Part shown: positions 54,279 to 62,098 of the stretch, piece after piece
Layout of the letters: each line of letters begins with the position of its first letter
Position numbering within the stretch: position 1 is the first letter of the stretch
The notes under the pieces: generated by a model
Seen by the model: the letters and a program-made list of their open reading frames with translations, nothing else
Told to the model about the DNA's origin: nothing
Databases searched by the model: none
Program-made: the position numbers and the translations under genes
Origin: Acidovorax sp. KKS102
Lineage (GTDB): Bacteria; Pseudomonadota; Gammaproteobacteria; Burkholderiales; Burkholderiaceae_C
DNA length: 64,000 nucleotides
Direction of reading: 5' to 3'
Assembly (NCBI RefSeq): GCF_000302535.1
Contig: NC_018708.1
Coordinates: 4,030,001-4,094,000, forward strand

Positions 54279-54686
54279 CTAGGCTACCGCCCATGCAGGC
54301 AGGCGGCGCACCCCCATCCACTGCAGCTCGGCAATGACTGCCACCGAAACCACATGCACCACCAGATAGGCCTGGCCCAAGAATGTGGGTGCGACGGCAT
54401 TGTCCAGCAGCAGCGCCAGGCTGGCCAGCGCCCACCCGAAATTGGCAACGATCAGCACCCACAGGCTGCCACGCGGCATGGTTTGCGCACGGGCAATGCG
54501 GGTGGCCAGCGCGGCGTAGCCCAGCAGCAAGACGCCCGACACCACCAGCAGGCCGGACGGCAGCCCCAGCCATTCGGCCAATGACGCCGTCAGCAGCAGA
54601 TGCAAAGCGCCCAGCAGCAGCCCGGTGGACGCATCGAACCAGACCAGGGCACGCAAGAAGGCGGGGGAAGACAGCAGGTTGAACAT
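54279..54686 (-). CDS. Small integral membrane protein, unknown
   Basis: A 135-residue protein with four hydrophobic segments, e.g. LVWFDASTGLLLGALHLLLT, LLVVSGVLLLGYAALATRI, LWVLIVANFGWALASLALLL and AYLVVHVVSVAVIAEL. No family recognised. AAGGAG is before the ATG. It is divergent from an XRE regulator, so it is a likely target of that regulator. Confidence 0.65.
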   Translation of the reverse strand: MFNLLSSPAFLRALVWFDASTGLLLGALHLLLTASLAEWLGLPSGLLVVSGVLLLGYAALATRIARAQTMPRGSLWVLIVANFGWALASLALLLDNAVAPTFLGQAYLVVHVVSVAVIAELQWMGVRRLPAWAVA

Positions 54687-54797
54687 GACAAGCTCCTTGG
54701 AGGGTTGAAGAAGCCTGCATGGTTGCCGCCGAGGCGCATGGCGTCGATAACGTGCCAGGTAATGGCCGCTGCGCAGCTTGGGCCTAGGATGCTGGGC

Positions 54798-55673
54798 ATG
54801 ACGTCCACACCTTCCCCGCCCTCCCGTCGCACTCCGCGCCACCCGCTGCCGCACCGCGCGGCAACACCTGGGCCCGCCAGTTTTGGGGACCACCTGCGCA
54901 CCTGGCGCCAGCAGCGGCACCTGAGCCAGCTGGAGCTGGCCGACGAGGCGGACATCTCCACGCGGCACGTGAGCTTCATGGAGACCGGCCGCACCAACCC
55001 CAGTCGCGACATGGTGCTGCGCCTGTGCGAGCGCCTGGCCATCCCGCTGCGAGAGCGCAACACACTGCTGGTGGCAGCTGGCTACGCGCCCATGTACCGC
55101 GAGCGCGCGCTGGACGACCCGGCACTGGCCGCCGCGCGCCAGGCGGTGGAATTGGTCCTCAAGGGCCACGAACCCTGCCCCGCCATCGCACTGGACCGCT
55201 GCTGGAACGTGGTGGCCGCCAACCGCGCTGCACAAGCCCTGCTGGCTGCACATGTCAGCCCCGAACTGCTCGCGCCCCCAGTCAACGTATTTCGCCTGAG
55301 CCTGCACCCGGACGGACTGGCCTCACGCATCGCCAATCTGGCCCAATGGCGCCACCACCTCTTCGAGCGCCTGCGCCAGCAGATTTATGCCACGGCCGAC
55401 CCCGCCTTGTTGGCCCTGCAGGCAGAGCTGCTCGAATATCCCGCACCCGAGGAATCGCCCCCGCTCGTCATGGCCGGAGAAATGTTGGGAGTCGTGATGC
55501 CGTTTTGTTTTGAAAGCGTGCAGGGCATGTTGTCCCTCATCAGCACCACGACCATATTCGGCACCCCGGTGGATGTGACCCTGCAGGAACTGGCCGTGGA
55601 ATCGTTTTTCCCGGCCGATGCATTTACCGCGCAGGTACTGCGGGAGATGGCGCAGCAATATGCTGCGGATTGA
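54798..55673 (+). CDS. XRE-family regulator with MmyB-like ligand domain
   Basis: A 291-residue regulator. HTH_XRE: FGDHLRTWRQQRHLSQLELA, DEADISTRHVSFMETGRTNP. The C-terminal 170 residues match the MmyB-like domain: CWNVVAANRAAQALL, NVFRLSLHPDGLASRIANLA and GTPVDVTLQELAVESFFPAD. Such proteins often bind fatty acids and regulate the neighbouring gene. The ATG at 54798 was chosen over 54789. Divergent from the small membrane protein. A bidirectional terminator follows. Confidence 0.87.
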   Translation: MTSTPSPPSRRTPRHPLPHRAATPGPASFGDHLRTWRQQRHLSQLELADEADISTRHVSFMETGRTNPSRDMVLRLCERLAIPLRERNTLLVAAGYAPMYRERALDDPALAAARQAVELVLKGHEPCPAIALDRCWNVVAANRAAQALLAAHVSPELLAPPVNVFRLSLHPDGLASRIANLAQWRHHLFERLRQQIYATADPALLALQAELLEYPAPEESPPLVMAGEMLGVVMPFCFESVQGMLSLISTTTIFGTPVDVTLQELAVESFFPADAFTAQVLREMAQQYAAD

Positions 55674-55873
55674 CCACCGAGCGCCCGAGTGCCGACAACA
55701 CGCCGACACTTGTTTGGCGCGATGGTCGGCTTGAGGCCTGCGCGGTCTGCATCGCGATAACCCCCCAATAGGAGCAGCATGCGGATTTTTAGCGGCTATG
55801 GGATGTACCGGTACTCCAGATGCCGGAAGGGACGCGATAGCCATGCCCCAAAACCTCCAACCATGCCACGCCC

Positions 55874-55905
55874 AAAAAAATAGCCCGCAGTAGCGGGCTA
55901 TTTTT
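55874..55905. terminator. Bidirectional intrinsic terminator
   Basis: TAGCCCGC (55881-55888), loop AGTA, GCGGGCTA (55893-55900), flanked by A7 and T5, so it works on both strands. It ends both the XRE regulator and the convergent H-NS-like gene. Confidence 0.93.
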
Positions 55906-55926
55906 GGGCACAGGGGGTGCAGATTC

Positions 55927-56229
55927 TCAGATGGCGAACTTTTCGCGGTTTTCGTTCTGAATCCACTTGGGCGCTTTACCACGGCCCGTCCATGTCTGGC
56001 CGGTGGCTGGGTCGCGGTACTTGGGAGCCACCTTGGTGCCCGCCGTGGAGCTGCGGCCGGTCTTGCCAGCGGCCTTGCCGGCTGGAAACACGTCCTGGGC
56101 GGTCAAACCATATTCGGCCACCAGAGAGCGAACTTGGGACACAGCATCCGCCAATTCCCGGCGACGGGCTTCGCTGATTTGCTGCTCAAGGGCTTCACGC
56201 TGCTTCAAAAGTTCTTTGTAGCTGGTCAT
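55927..56229 (-). CDS. H-NS-family nucleoid protein
   Basis: A 100-residue protein. N-terminal coiled-coil LLKQREALEQQISEARRREL for oligomerisation; the C-terminal AT-hook-like H-NS DNA-binding motif YRDPATGQTWTGRGKAPKWI. Beta-proteobacterial type (Bv3F-like, R. solanacearum/B. pertussis-type short H-NS). Silences AT-rich DNA in relatives. The ATG at 56229 (MTSYKELL) is family-like; the longer in-frame start is not. TATAAT lies 38 nt upstream. Confidence 0.9.
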   Translation of the reverse strand: MTSYKELLKQREALEQQISEARRRELADAVSQVRSLVAEYGLTAQDVFPAGKAAGKTGRSSTAGTKVAPKYRDPATGQTWTGRGKAPKWIQNENREKFAI

Positions 56230-56266
56230 GGTGTCTGAATAAGGAATTAGGGTTGGAGACTTGACG

Positions 56267-56272
56267 ATTATA
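56267..56272 (-). promoter_or_regulatory. -10 box of the H-NS-like gene
   Basis: TATAAT on the minus strand (56272-56267), 38 nt upstream of the ATG. No consensus -35; a 5-bp inverted repeat GGCAT...ATGCC (56285-56299) sits where the -35 would be. Confidence 0.55.
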
Positions 56273-56289
56273 TGAATAACAGAAGGCAT

Positions 56290-56750
56290 GCCAGATGCCG
56301 AGGTAAAAATTTTGCATTAAGAAACCACAGAAATGGGCCTTGCATATTCGTCAGCAGGCTATCTCCTGGCGCAAAGCCCCATAAAACTTTCAAAAAGCAC
56401 TTCCGATGTGCAGCAATACAGCTCAATGCGTTGGCCTGCCCTCCCAGGGTTTGAAATATGCGGCCCATACACATCCTCTTTTCGTCTACGGCAGATAAAC
56501 GCACAGCTTCCGCCATCAAAATGCGGCTGCGATGTAATGGCGTGCACTATCTCCCTCGGGCAAGGGTCTGAATATGCTGGCACACCCTGGGTTAGCAGAC
56601 ACGCATGCGCCCATCCAGGCAACCCACGCTCCCCGACACCCTCTGCGCAGTGAGGGACGGTGCTCCACGTGAAAAGCCTCGCGCGAAGCCCGTTGCGCCT
56701 CAGCAGAAAATCAAGGCTTCACTCCACACCTTTTACGACCCCAGACCATC
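56290..56750. other. Non-coding stretch upstream of apaH, about 460 bp
   Basis: Noticeably more AT-rich than its surroundings at its left part. No gene recognised in any frame and no repeat copy. It must contain the apaH promoter. Confidence 0.4.
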
Positions 56751-57593
56751 ATGGCTATTTACTGTATCGGCGACATCCAGGGCTGCGACGGCGCTCTGGG
56801 GCGCCTGCTGGACACCATCGGCTTTTCTGCCAGCCGGGACACGGTGTACCTGCTCGGGGACCTCGTCAACCGCGGCCCCGACTCCGCCGCAGTGTTGCGC
56901 CGCTGCATGCAGCAGGGGGATGCCATCCGCTGCCTGCTGGGCAACCACGACCTGCACTTGCTCGCTGCCGCACATGGCGCACGCAAGCCGTCGCGCCGCG
57001 ATACCTTGGCCTCGGTGTTCGACGCCCCGGACCGCAGCGCTTTGCTCGAATGGCTGCGTCATCAACCCTTGGCGCGGGCCCACGAGCATTCCGGTCAGAC
57101 CCTGCTGATGGTGCATGCAGGCGTGCTCCCTGCCTGGAGCACCGCAGACACGCTGGCACGCGCGCAGGAGGTGCAGGATGTGCTGCGCAGCCCAGATTTG
57201 CCCGCCTTTCTGCACGCCATGTACGGCAACACGCCCGATCACTGGGATGACGCACTCACCGGCACGGACCGGCTGCGCGTGATCGTCAACGCATTGACGC
57301 GCATGCGCTTTTGCTCATCGGACGGTGTGATGGATTTTGAGAGCACCGAGAGCGCCAGCGCCGCCCCGGAGGGCCTGATGCCCTGGTTTGACGTGCCGGG
57401 TCGGCGCACCGCTGGCACCTTGATGGCCTTTGGCCACTGGTCCACGCTGGGGTGGCTCAACCGCAGCGACCTGCTGGGCCTGGACACCGGCTGTGTGTGG
57501 GGAGGCTGCCTGAGCGCCGTGCGTTTTGGCAAGACGCTGGCTGACCGCGAGCTGCTGCAGGTGCACTGCGAACAGGCGCAGCAGCCGGACTAG
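56751..57593 (+). CDS. apaH: Symmetrical bis(5'-nucleosyl)-tetraphosphatase
   Basis: Cleaves Ap4A to two ADP and removes Np4 caps from RNA. The 280-residue protein has the PPP-phosphatase motifs: GDIQGC (7-12), GDLVNRGPDS, GNHDLHLLA, HAGVLPAWS. C-terminal FGHWSTLGWL and LDTGCVWGGCLSAVRF are ApaH-specific. Metal-dependent, cytoplasmic. In enterobacteria the gene is in the surA-pdxA-rsmA operon; here it stands alone. Confidence 0.96.
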   Translation: MAIYCIGDIQGCDGALGRLLDTIGFSASRDTVYLLGDLVNRGPDSAAVLRRCMQQGDAIRCLLGNHDLHLLAAAHGARKPSRRDTLASVFDAPDRSALLEWLRHQPLARAHEHSGQTLLMVHAGVLPAWSTADTLARAQEVQDVLRSPDLPAFLHAMYGNTPDHWDDALTGTDRLRVIVNALTRMRFCSSDGVMDFESTESASAAPEGLMPWFDVPGRRTAGTLMAFGHWSTLGWLNRSDLLGLDTGCVWGGCLSAVRFGKTLADRELLQVHCEQAQQPD

Positions 57594-57684
57594 AGAGAGC
57601 AGGCGCTAGGGAGATGAGAGGCCCGGGCGGAAAACAAACCCGGGACAGTCAACACGGCAGTCAGCGCAAAGAGAGCGCTTGCGC

Positions 57685-59157
57685 TTATTGCGTGGAGGTT
57701 TCCGGCTGCACAGCCTTGAACAAGGCGGCCACTTTGCGCTTGGGTTTGATGTTGGCCGAAATGCTGCTGCGCGCGGGCGACTTGGCTGCGGCCTCCCAGG
57801 CGGGGGCGGTATCCTCATTGCTGGGTTCGTAAGGCTTTTCAAAGAAGGGGTCACGCGATGCCACCGCTGGGCGGAAGCCTCGGTGGTGTTCACGCGGCTC
57901 GCGGCGCTCGTTGCGTTCGCGCACGGCGGCGGGAATCACGTCGCGCGGGTCTCCGGCCTCGCCAGATTCGCGCCATGCGCGGCGGCCGTCATTGATGCGG
58001 CCGCGGGGGCGGTCTTCTTCGTACTCGATGGCTTCGAGATCGATCTTTTTCTTGATCAGCTTCTCGATGTCGGCCACCAGGCGGGCATCGCTGCCCGACA
58101 CCAGCGTGACGGCCAAACCCGACGCGCCCGCACGGCCCGTGCGGCCGATGCGGTGCACATAGTCTTCGGCGTTGAACGGCACGTCGAAGTTGAACACCGC
58201 AGGCACGTCCTTGATGTCGAGGCCGCGCGCGGCCACATCGGTACACACCAGCAGATCGACTTCGCCCTTCTTGAAGGCTTCCAGCGCCTTCAGACGCTCG
58301 TCCTGGCTCTTGTCACCGTGCAGCGCGGCGGTCTTGAGGCCCTCGCGCTCCAGACTGCGCGCCAAACGGGCGCAGCCGAGCTTGCTGTTCACGAAGATGA
58401 ACGCCTGCTTGATGCCACGGGTCTTGAGCACATGGTGGATGGCGCGGCGCTTGTCATCGTCGTTAGCGCTGTAGAAGCGCTGTTCCACGGTAGAGGCCGT
58501 TTCGTTCGGCCGGGCCACCTCGATGGTGATGGGGTTTTGCAGGTAGCTGCCGGCCAGACGCTTGATCTCGGGTGAGAAGGTGGCGCTGAACAGCAGCGTG
58601 GTGCGCTGCTTGGGCAGGTAGCTCAGGATACGCTGCAGATCGGGCAGGAAGCCGATGTCCAGCATGCGGTCGGCCTCGTCGAGCACCACGTACTCGACCT
58701 GGTTGAGCACCGCGTTCTTGGCTTCAATATGGTCCAGCAGGCGGCCGGGGGTGGCCACCAGCACTTCGACGCCCTTTTTCAGTTCGATGGTCTGGGGCTT
58801 CATGTCCATGCCGCCAAACACCACGGTGCTGCGCAGCTTGGTGTGCTTGGCGTACAGGGCGATCTGCTGGGCCACCTGGTCCGCCAGCTCGCGGGTGGGC
58901 AGCAGCACCAGGGCGCGCACGGGATGGCGCGCAGGGGATGTAGAGCTGTTCTCGTGCTTGAGCAGACGCTGCAGCAGGGGCAGCGAGAAGGCAGCCGTTT
59001 TGCCGGTGCCGGTCTGGGCGGCGCCCATCACGTCTTGGCCGGTGAGCACCACCGGGATGGCCTGCGCCTGGATGGGCGTCATGGACTCGTAGCCCATTTC
59101 GGCTACGGCGCGCGCCAGCGGCTCAGCCAGCGATAGATTGGAAAAGGAACTTGTCAT
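57685..59157 (-). CDS. rhlE: DEAD-box RNA helicase, RhlE-like
   Basis: A 490-residue ATP-dependent RNA helicase: Q motif SLAEPLARAVAEMGYESMTP, motif I AQTGTGKT (47-54), motif II VLDEADRMLD, motif III SATFS, motif VI HRIGRTGRAG. The C-terminal extension of about 110 residues is charged and includes KPKRKVAALFK. RhlE rather than DbpA or CsdA because of the core signatures and the tail. The start is 59157. Upstream lies a 350-bp gap with a repeat copy, which may be a long leader. Confidence 0.9.
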   Translation of the reverse strand: MTSSFSNLSLAEPLARAVAEMGYESMTPIQAQAIPVVLTGQDVMGAAQTGTGKTAAFSLPLLQRLLKHENSSTSPARHPVRALVLLPTRELADQVAQQIALYAKHTKLRSTVVFGGMDMKPQTIELKKGVEVLVATPGRLLDHIEAKNAVLNQVEYVVLDEADRMLDIGFLPDLQRILSYLPKQRTTLLFSATFSPEIKRLAGSYLQNPITIEVARPNETASTVEQRFYSANDDDKRRAIHHVLKTRGIKQAFIFVNSKLGCARLARSLEREGLKTAALHGDKSQDERLKALEAFKKGEVDLLVCTDVAARGLDIKDVPAVFNFDVPFNAEDYVHRIGRTGRAGASGLAVTLVSGSDARLVADIEKLIKKKIDLEAIEYEEDRPRGRINDGRRAWRESGEAGDPRDVIPAAVRERNERREPREHHRGFRPAVASRDPFFEKPYEPSNEDTAPAWEAAAKSPARSSISANIKPKRKVAALFKAVQPETSTQ

Positions 59158-59508
59158 TTAGCCCTCTATTGTCGCACCGGTGGCCCAAAAAGCGATTTTT
59201 TAGGCCCGGAGCGGCAAAAATGCGGTAAACGCAGTCAGCGCATTGGCACGCGTTCGCTATTTATTTGATAGCTAACAGCGTATATTCAACCGGCGCTATT
59301 GCCCGTTTTGCGCAAATATCAGCCCTAGGGGGCAACGTTCCGCAACCCCTTGCTTCGCGTGCGGGCGTTGTGTGGTCGGCCAGGCATTGTCTGGACGGCG
59401 GGCCGGCTAAACATCCAAAGAACGTGCTCTGCCACCGAGGGCGGCAAAAGCCGCCCCATGAGACCCACCGCCTGTCCAGGTAGTGCACTGGACCTGTGTG
59501 CCAGCGCG
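59158..59508. other. Intergenic region between rhlE and the FtsX-like permease, about 350 bp
   Basis: Upstream of rhlE and downstream of the permease gene. It contains repeat copy G (59255-59310) and a GGGCGGC-AAAA-GCCGCCC hairpin at 59439-59456 without a T-run. No gene recognised. Confidence 0.5.
59255..59310 (+). repeat. Intergenic palindromic repeat, copy G (degenerate)
   Basis: CGCTATTTATTTGATAGCTA, ACAGCGTATATTCAACCGGC, GCTATTGCCCGTTTT: the ordered elements of the forward consensus. About 100 bp upstream of the rhlE start. Confidence 0.6.
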
Positions 59509-62028
59509 TTATTCAGCGGCGCGCCTCAGCGTATCCACCACGGGGCGCAGCAGCACCTCACGCAGGCCCCACCAGCCCGCAGCCAGCGCCAGCACTGCGC
59601 CTGCCAGTGCCCCCGCCAGCGGCACCCAGGGAGCAGCCGTCCAGGTGAAGTCAAAAACGTAGCGGGCCAGTGCCCAGCCCACGCCCACGGCCACAGCACT
59701 GGCCAGAAAGCCCGCCAGCAGACCCACGCCCACCAGTTCGGCCCGCTGCACCTGGCGCAGCAGGCTGGCCCGGGCACCCACGGCCCGCATGATGGCGTAC
59801 TCCCGTGCGCGCTCCTCGCGGGTGGCGGTGACGGCAGCAAACAGCACCACCAGCCCGGCCGCGAGCGTGAAGGCAAACAGAAACTCCACCGCCCGGATCA
59901 CCTGCTCCAGCACCCGCTGTACCTGGGCAATGGTGGCGCCCATGTCCACATTGGTGATGTTGGGAAACTGGCGCACCAGCGCATTGTCAAAACCGTGGGT
60001 TTCGGGGGCGCGGTAGGCGGCCAGGTAGGTGACCGGAACGTTCTTGACCTCTGCCACCGGGTACATCACAAAGAAATTGGCGCGCATGGAGCCCCAGTCC
60101 ACCTTGCGCAGGCTGGTGATGCGGGCCTCGTCCTGTACGCCGCCCATATCGAACTGCAAACGATCGCCCAGCTGCAGGCCCAGCGTCTGGGCGATACCTT
60201 CTTCCACGCTGATGGCGCCCTCCTCGCCGGGCGTCCAGCGCCCGGCCACCACCTGGTTGTGGGGGGGCGCCTCCACGGCGTTGGAGAGATTGAATTCGCG
60301 GTCCACCAGGCGCTTTGCGCGGTCGTCGGTGTAGTTGTCGGGGCCGACCGGCTTGCCGTTCACGGCCACCAGGCGGCCCCGGATCATGGGGTACCAGTCA
60401 TAGCGCGCCACGCCGCTGTCCTTGAGCGTCTGCTGAAACGCATCGGACTGGTCTGGCATCACGTTGATGACAAAACGGTTGGGCGCGTCGGGCGGCGTCG
60501 CCTTGCGCCAGCTGCTGATGAGGTCGGTGCGCAGCAGCACCAGCAGCACCAGGGCCAGCAAGCCCACCGCCAGGCTGCTGACCTGCACCACGGCATAGGC
60601 CGGGCGTGCAGAGATCTGCCGCGTGGCCAGCACCAGCCAGCGCGGGGCCGTGGCCTCATTCACACTCTTGCGCAGCAGCTTGACTGCCACCCACGACAAC
60701 CCCGCAAACAGCGCCACCGCGCCCGCGAAGCCCCCCACGGCAATCAGCCCCAGCTTGATGTCGCTGCTGACTGCGAGCAACAGCGCCGCAAAGCCTGCAA
60801 TGCCGACACCCAGCACGGCCAGCGAGGCGGGTTTGAGCCCGCCCACATCGCGCCGGATCACCCTCAGCGGCGGCACCTGAGCCAGTTGCAGTACCGGAGG
60901 CAAGCCAAACGCCAACAACAGCGTGAGCCCCATGCCCAGGCCAAACACCACCGGCCACAGGCTGGGCGGCGGCAGGGCCGACTCCACCAGGCCCGCCAGC
61001 AGCAGCACAAAGGCGTAGTGCACCACGTAGCCCAGCGCCACACCCAACGAGCTGGCAAACAATCCGATCAGCGCAAATTCGGTGGTGTAGGCGCCCGCAA
61101 TGGTGCGCTGGCTCTGCCCCAGCACGCGCAACATGGCCGAGGCATCAAGGTGCTCCGCCGCAAACCCGCGCGCGGCCAGCGCCACGGCAACCGCAGACAG
61201 CAATGCTGCCAGCAGCGCCACCAGACTCAGGAATTTCTGGGCACGGTCCAGCGTCTGGCGCATCTCGGGCCGGCCGCTTTCCAGCGACTCCACGCGCACG
61301 CCGTGCACTTCGGGCTTCTTGGCCTCGGCCACTGCCCACTCATTGAACGCCTGGATGGCAGGTGCCGGGCCGATGACGGCAAAGCGATACGTCAGGCGGC
61401 TGGCGGGCTGCACCAGGCCCGTGGCGGGCAGGTCACGTTCGTTGACCATCACCCGCGGCGCAAAGCTCATGAAGCCCGCACCCCGGTCCGGCTCGATGAC
61501 GATGATGCGCGCAATGCGCAATTGCGCATCGCCCAGCAACAGCCTGTCGCCCATGGCAAGGTTGAGCGATTCCAGCAGCGGCGCATCCACCCACACTTCG
61601 CCAGGCGCCGGGATGTCGCGCGTCGGCTGCTCCAGCGCGCCAGGAGCATCGGCCACCGTGAGGCTGCCGCGCAGCGGGTAGCCCGGCTGCACACTCTTGA
61701 GAGCCACCAGCTTGCTGGCACCACCCTGCGCATCGCTGGCACGACCCATGGTCGGAAAGCCCAGCGTGGTCACCGACTGAAGCCCGAGCGCCTTGGCGCG
61801 CTCCACAAAAGCCGCTGGCGTCGGGTTGTCGCTGGCCACCACCGCGTCGCCCCCCAGTAGCTGCAGGGCATCGCGCTGCAGACCCCCTTGAAGGCGATCC
61901 GCAAAAAACCCCACCGAGGTGAGCGCGGCTACGGCCAGGGTGACGGCCACGATCAGCAGGCGCAACTCGCCCGCACGCAGGTCCCGGGCCAGGGTGCGCC
62001 AGCCAAGGCGCAAAAAAGACAGGTTCAT
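59509..62028 (-). CDS. FtsX-like ABC transporter permease (YbbP type)
   Basis: An 839-residue permease with ten or so helices: an N-terminal helix (LLIVAVTLAVAALTSVGFFA), large periplasmic parts, and two clusters of FtsX helices (FLSLVALLAALLSAVAVALA and AVEFLFAFTLAAGLVVLFAA, then GVGLLAGFLASAVAVGVGWA). It resembles the YbbP component of the YbbAP lipoprotein/lipid ABC exporter. Its ATPase (YbbA-like) is not in this window on the same strand. It lies 70 bp after the C13 peptidase gene and may be co-transcribed. Confidence 0.87.
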   Translation of the reverse strand: MNLSFLRLGWRTLARDLRAGELRLLIVAVTLAVAALTSVGFFADRLQGGLQRDALQLLGGDAVVASDNPTPAAFVERAKALGLQSVTTLGFPTMGRASDAQGGASKLVALKSVQPGYPLRGSLTVADAPGALEQPTRDIPAPGEVWVDAPLLESLNLAMGDRLLLGDAQLRIARIIVIEPDRGAGFMSFAPRVMVNERDLPATGLVQPASRLTYRFAVIGPAPAIQAFNEWAVAEAKKPEVHGVRVESLESGRPEMRQTLDRAQKFLSLVALLAALLSAVAVALAARGFAAEHLDASAMLRVLGQSQRTIAGAYTTEFALIGLFASSLGVALGYVVHYAFVLLLAGLVESALPPPSLWPVVFGLGMGLTLLLAFGLPPVLQLAQVPPLRVIRRDVGGLKPASLAVLGVGIAGFAALLLAVSSDIKLGLIAVGGFAGAVALFAGLSWVAVKLLRKSVNEATAPRWLVLATRQISARPAYAVVQVSSLAVGLLALVLLVLLRTDLISSWRKATPPDAPNRFVINVMPDQSDAFQQTLKDSGVARYDWYPMIRGRLVAVNGKPVGPDNYTDDRAKRLVDREFNLSNAVEAPPHNQVVAGRWTPGEEGAISVEEGIAQTLGLQLGDRLQFDMGGVQDEARITSLRKVDWGSMRANFFVMYPVAEVKNVPVTYLAAYRAPETHGFDNALVRQFPNITNVDMGATIAQVQRVLEQVIRAVEFLFAFTLAAGLVVLFAAVTATREERAREYAIMRAVGARASLLRQVQRAELVGVGLLAGFLASAVAVGVGWALARYVFDFTWTAAPWVPLAGALAGAVLALAAGWWGLREVLLRPVVDTLRRAAE

Positions 62029-62098
62029 GGGCGGACCTTAGCGCAAAGCCAACGGGCTGGCGGTCTGTGGGGTGTTAGCACCGGCTCAAGGCCAACCG

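Noticed and set aside
59350-61860. Plus-strand frame of about 830 codons over the FtsX-like permease
   Set aside because: Antisense shadow, rich in His/Gln/Arg; the permease on the other strand has consistent membrane helices.
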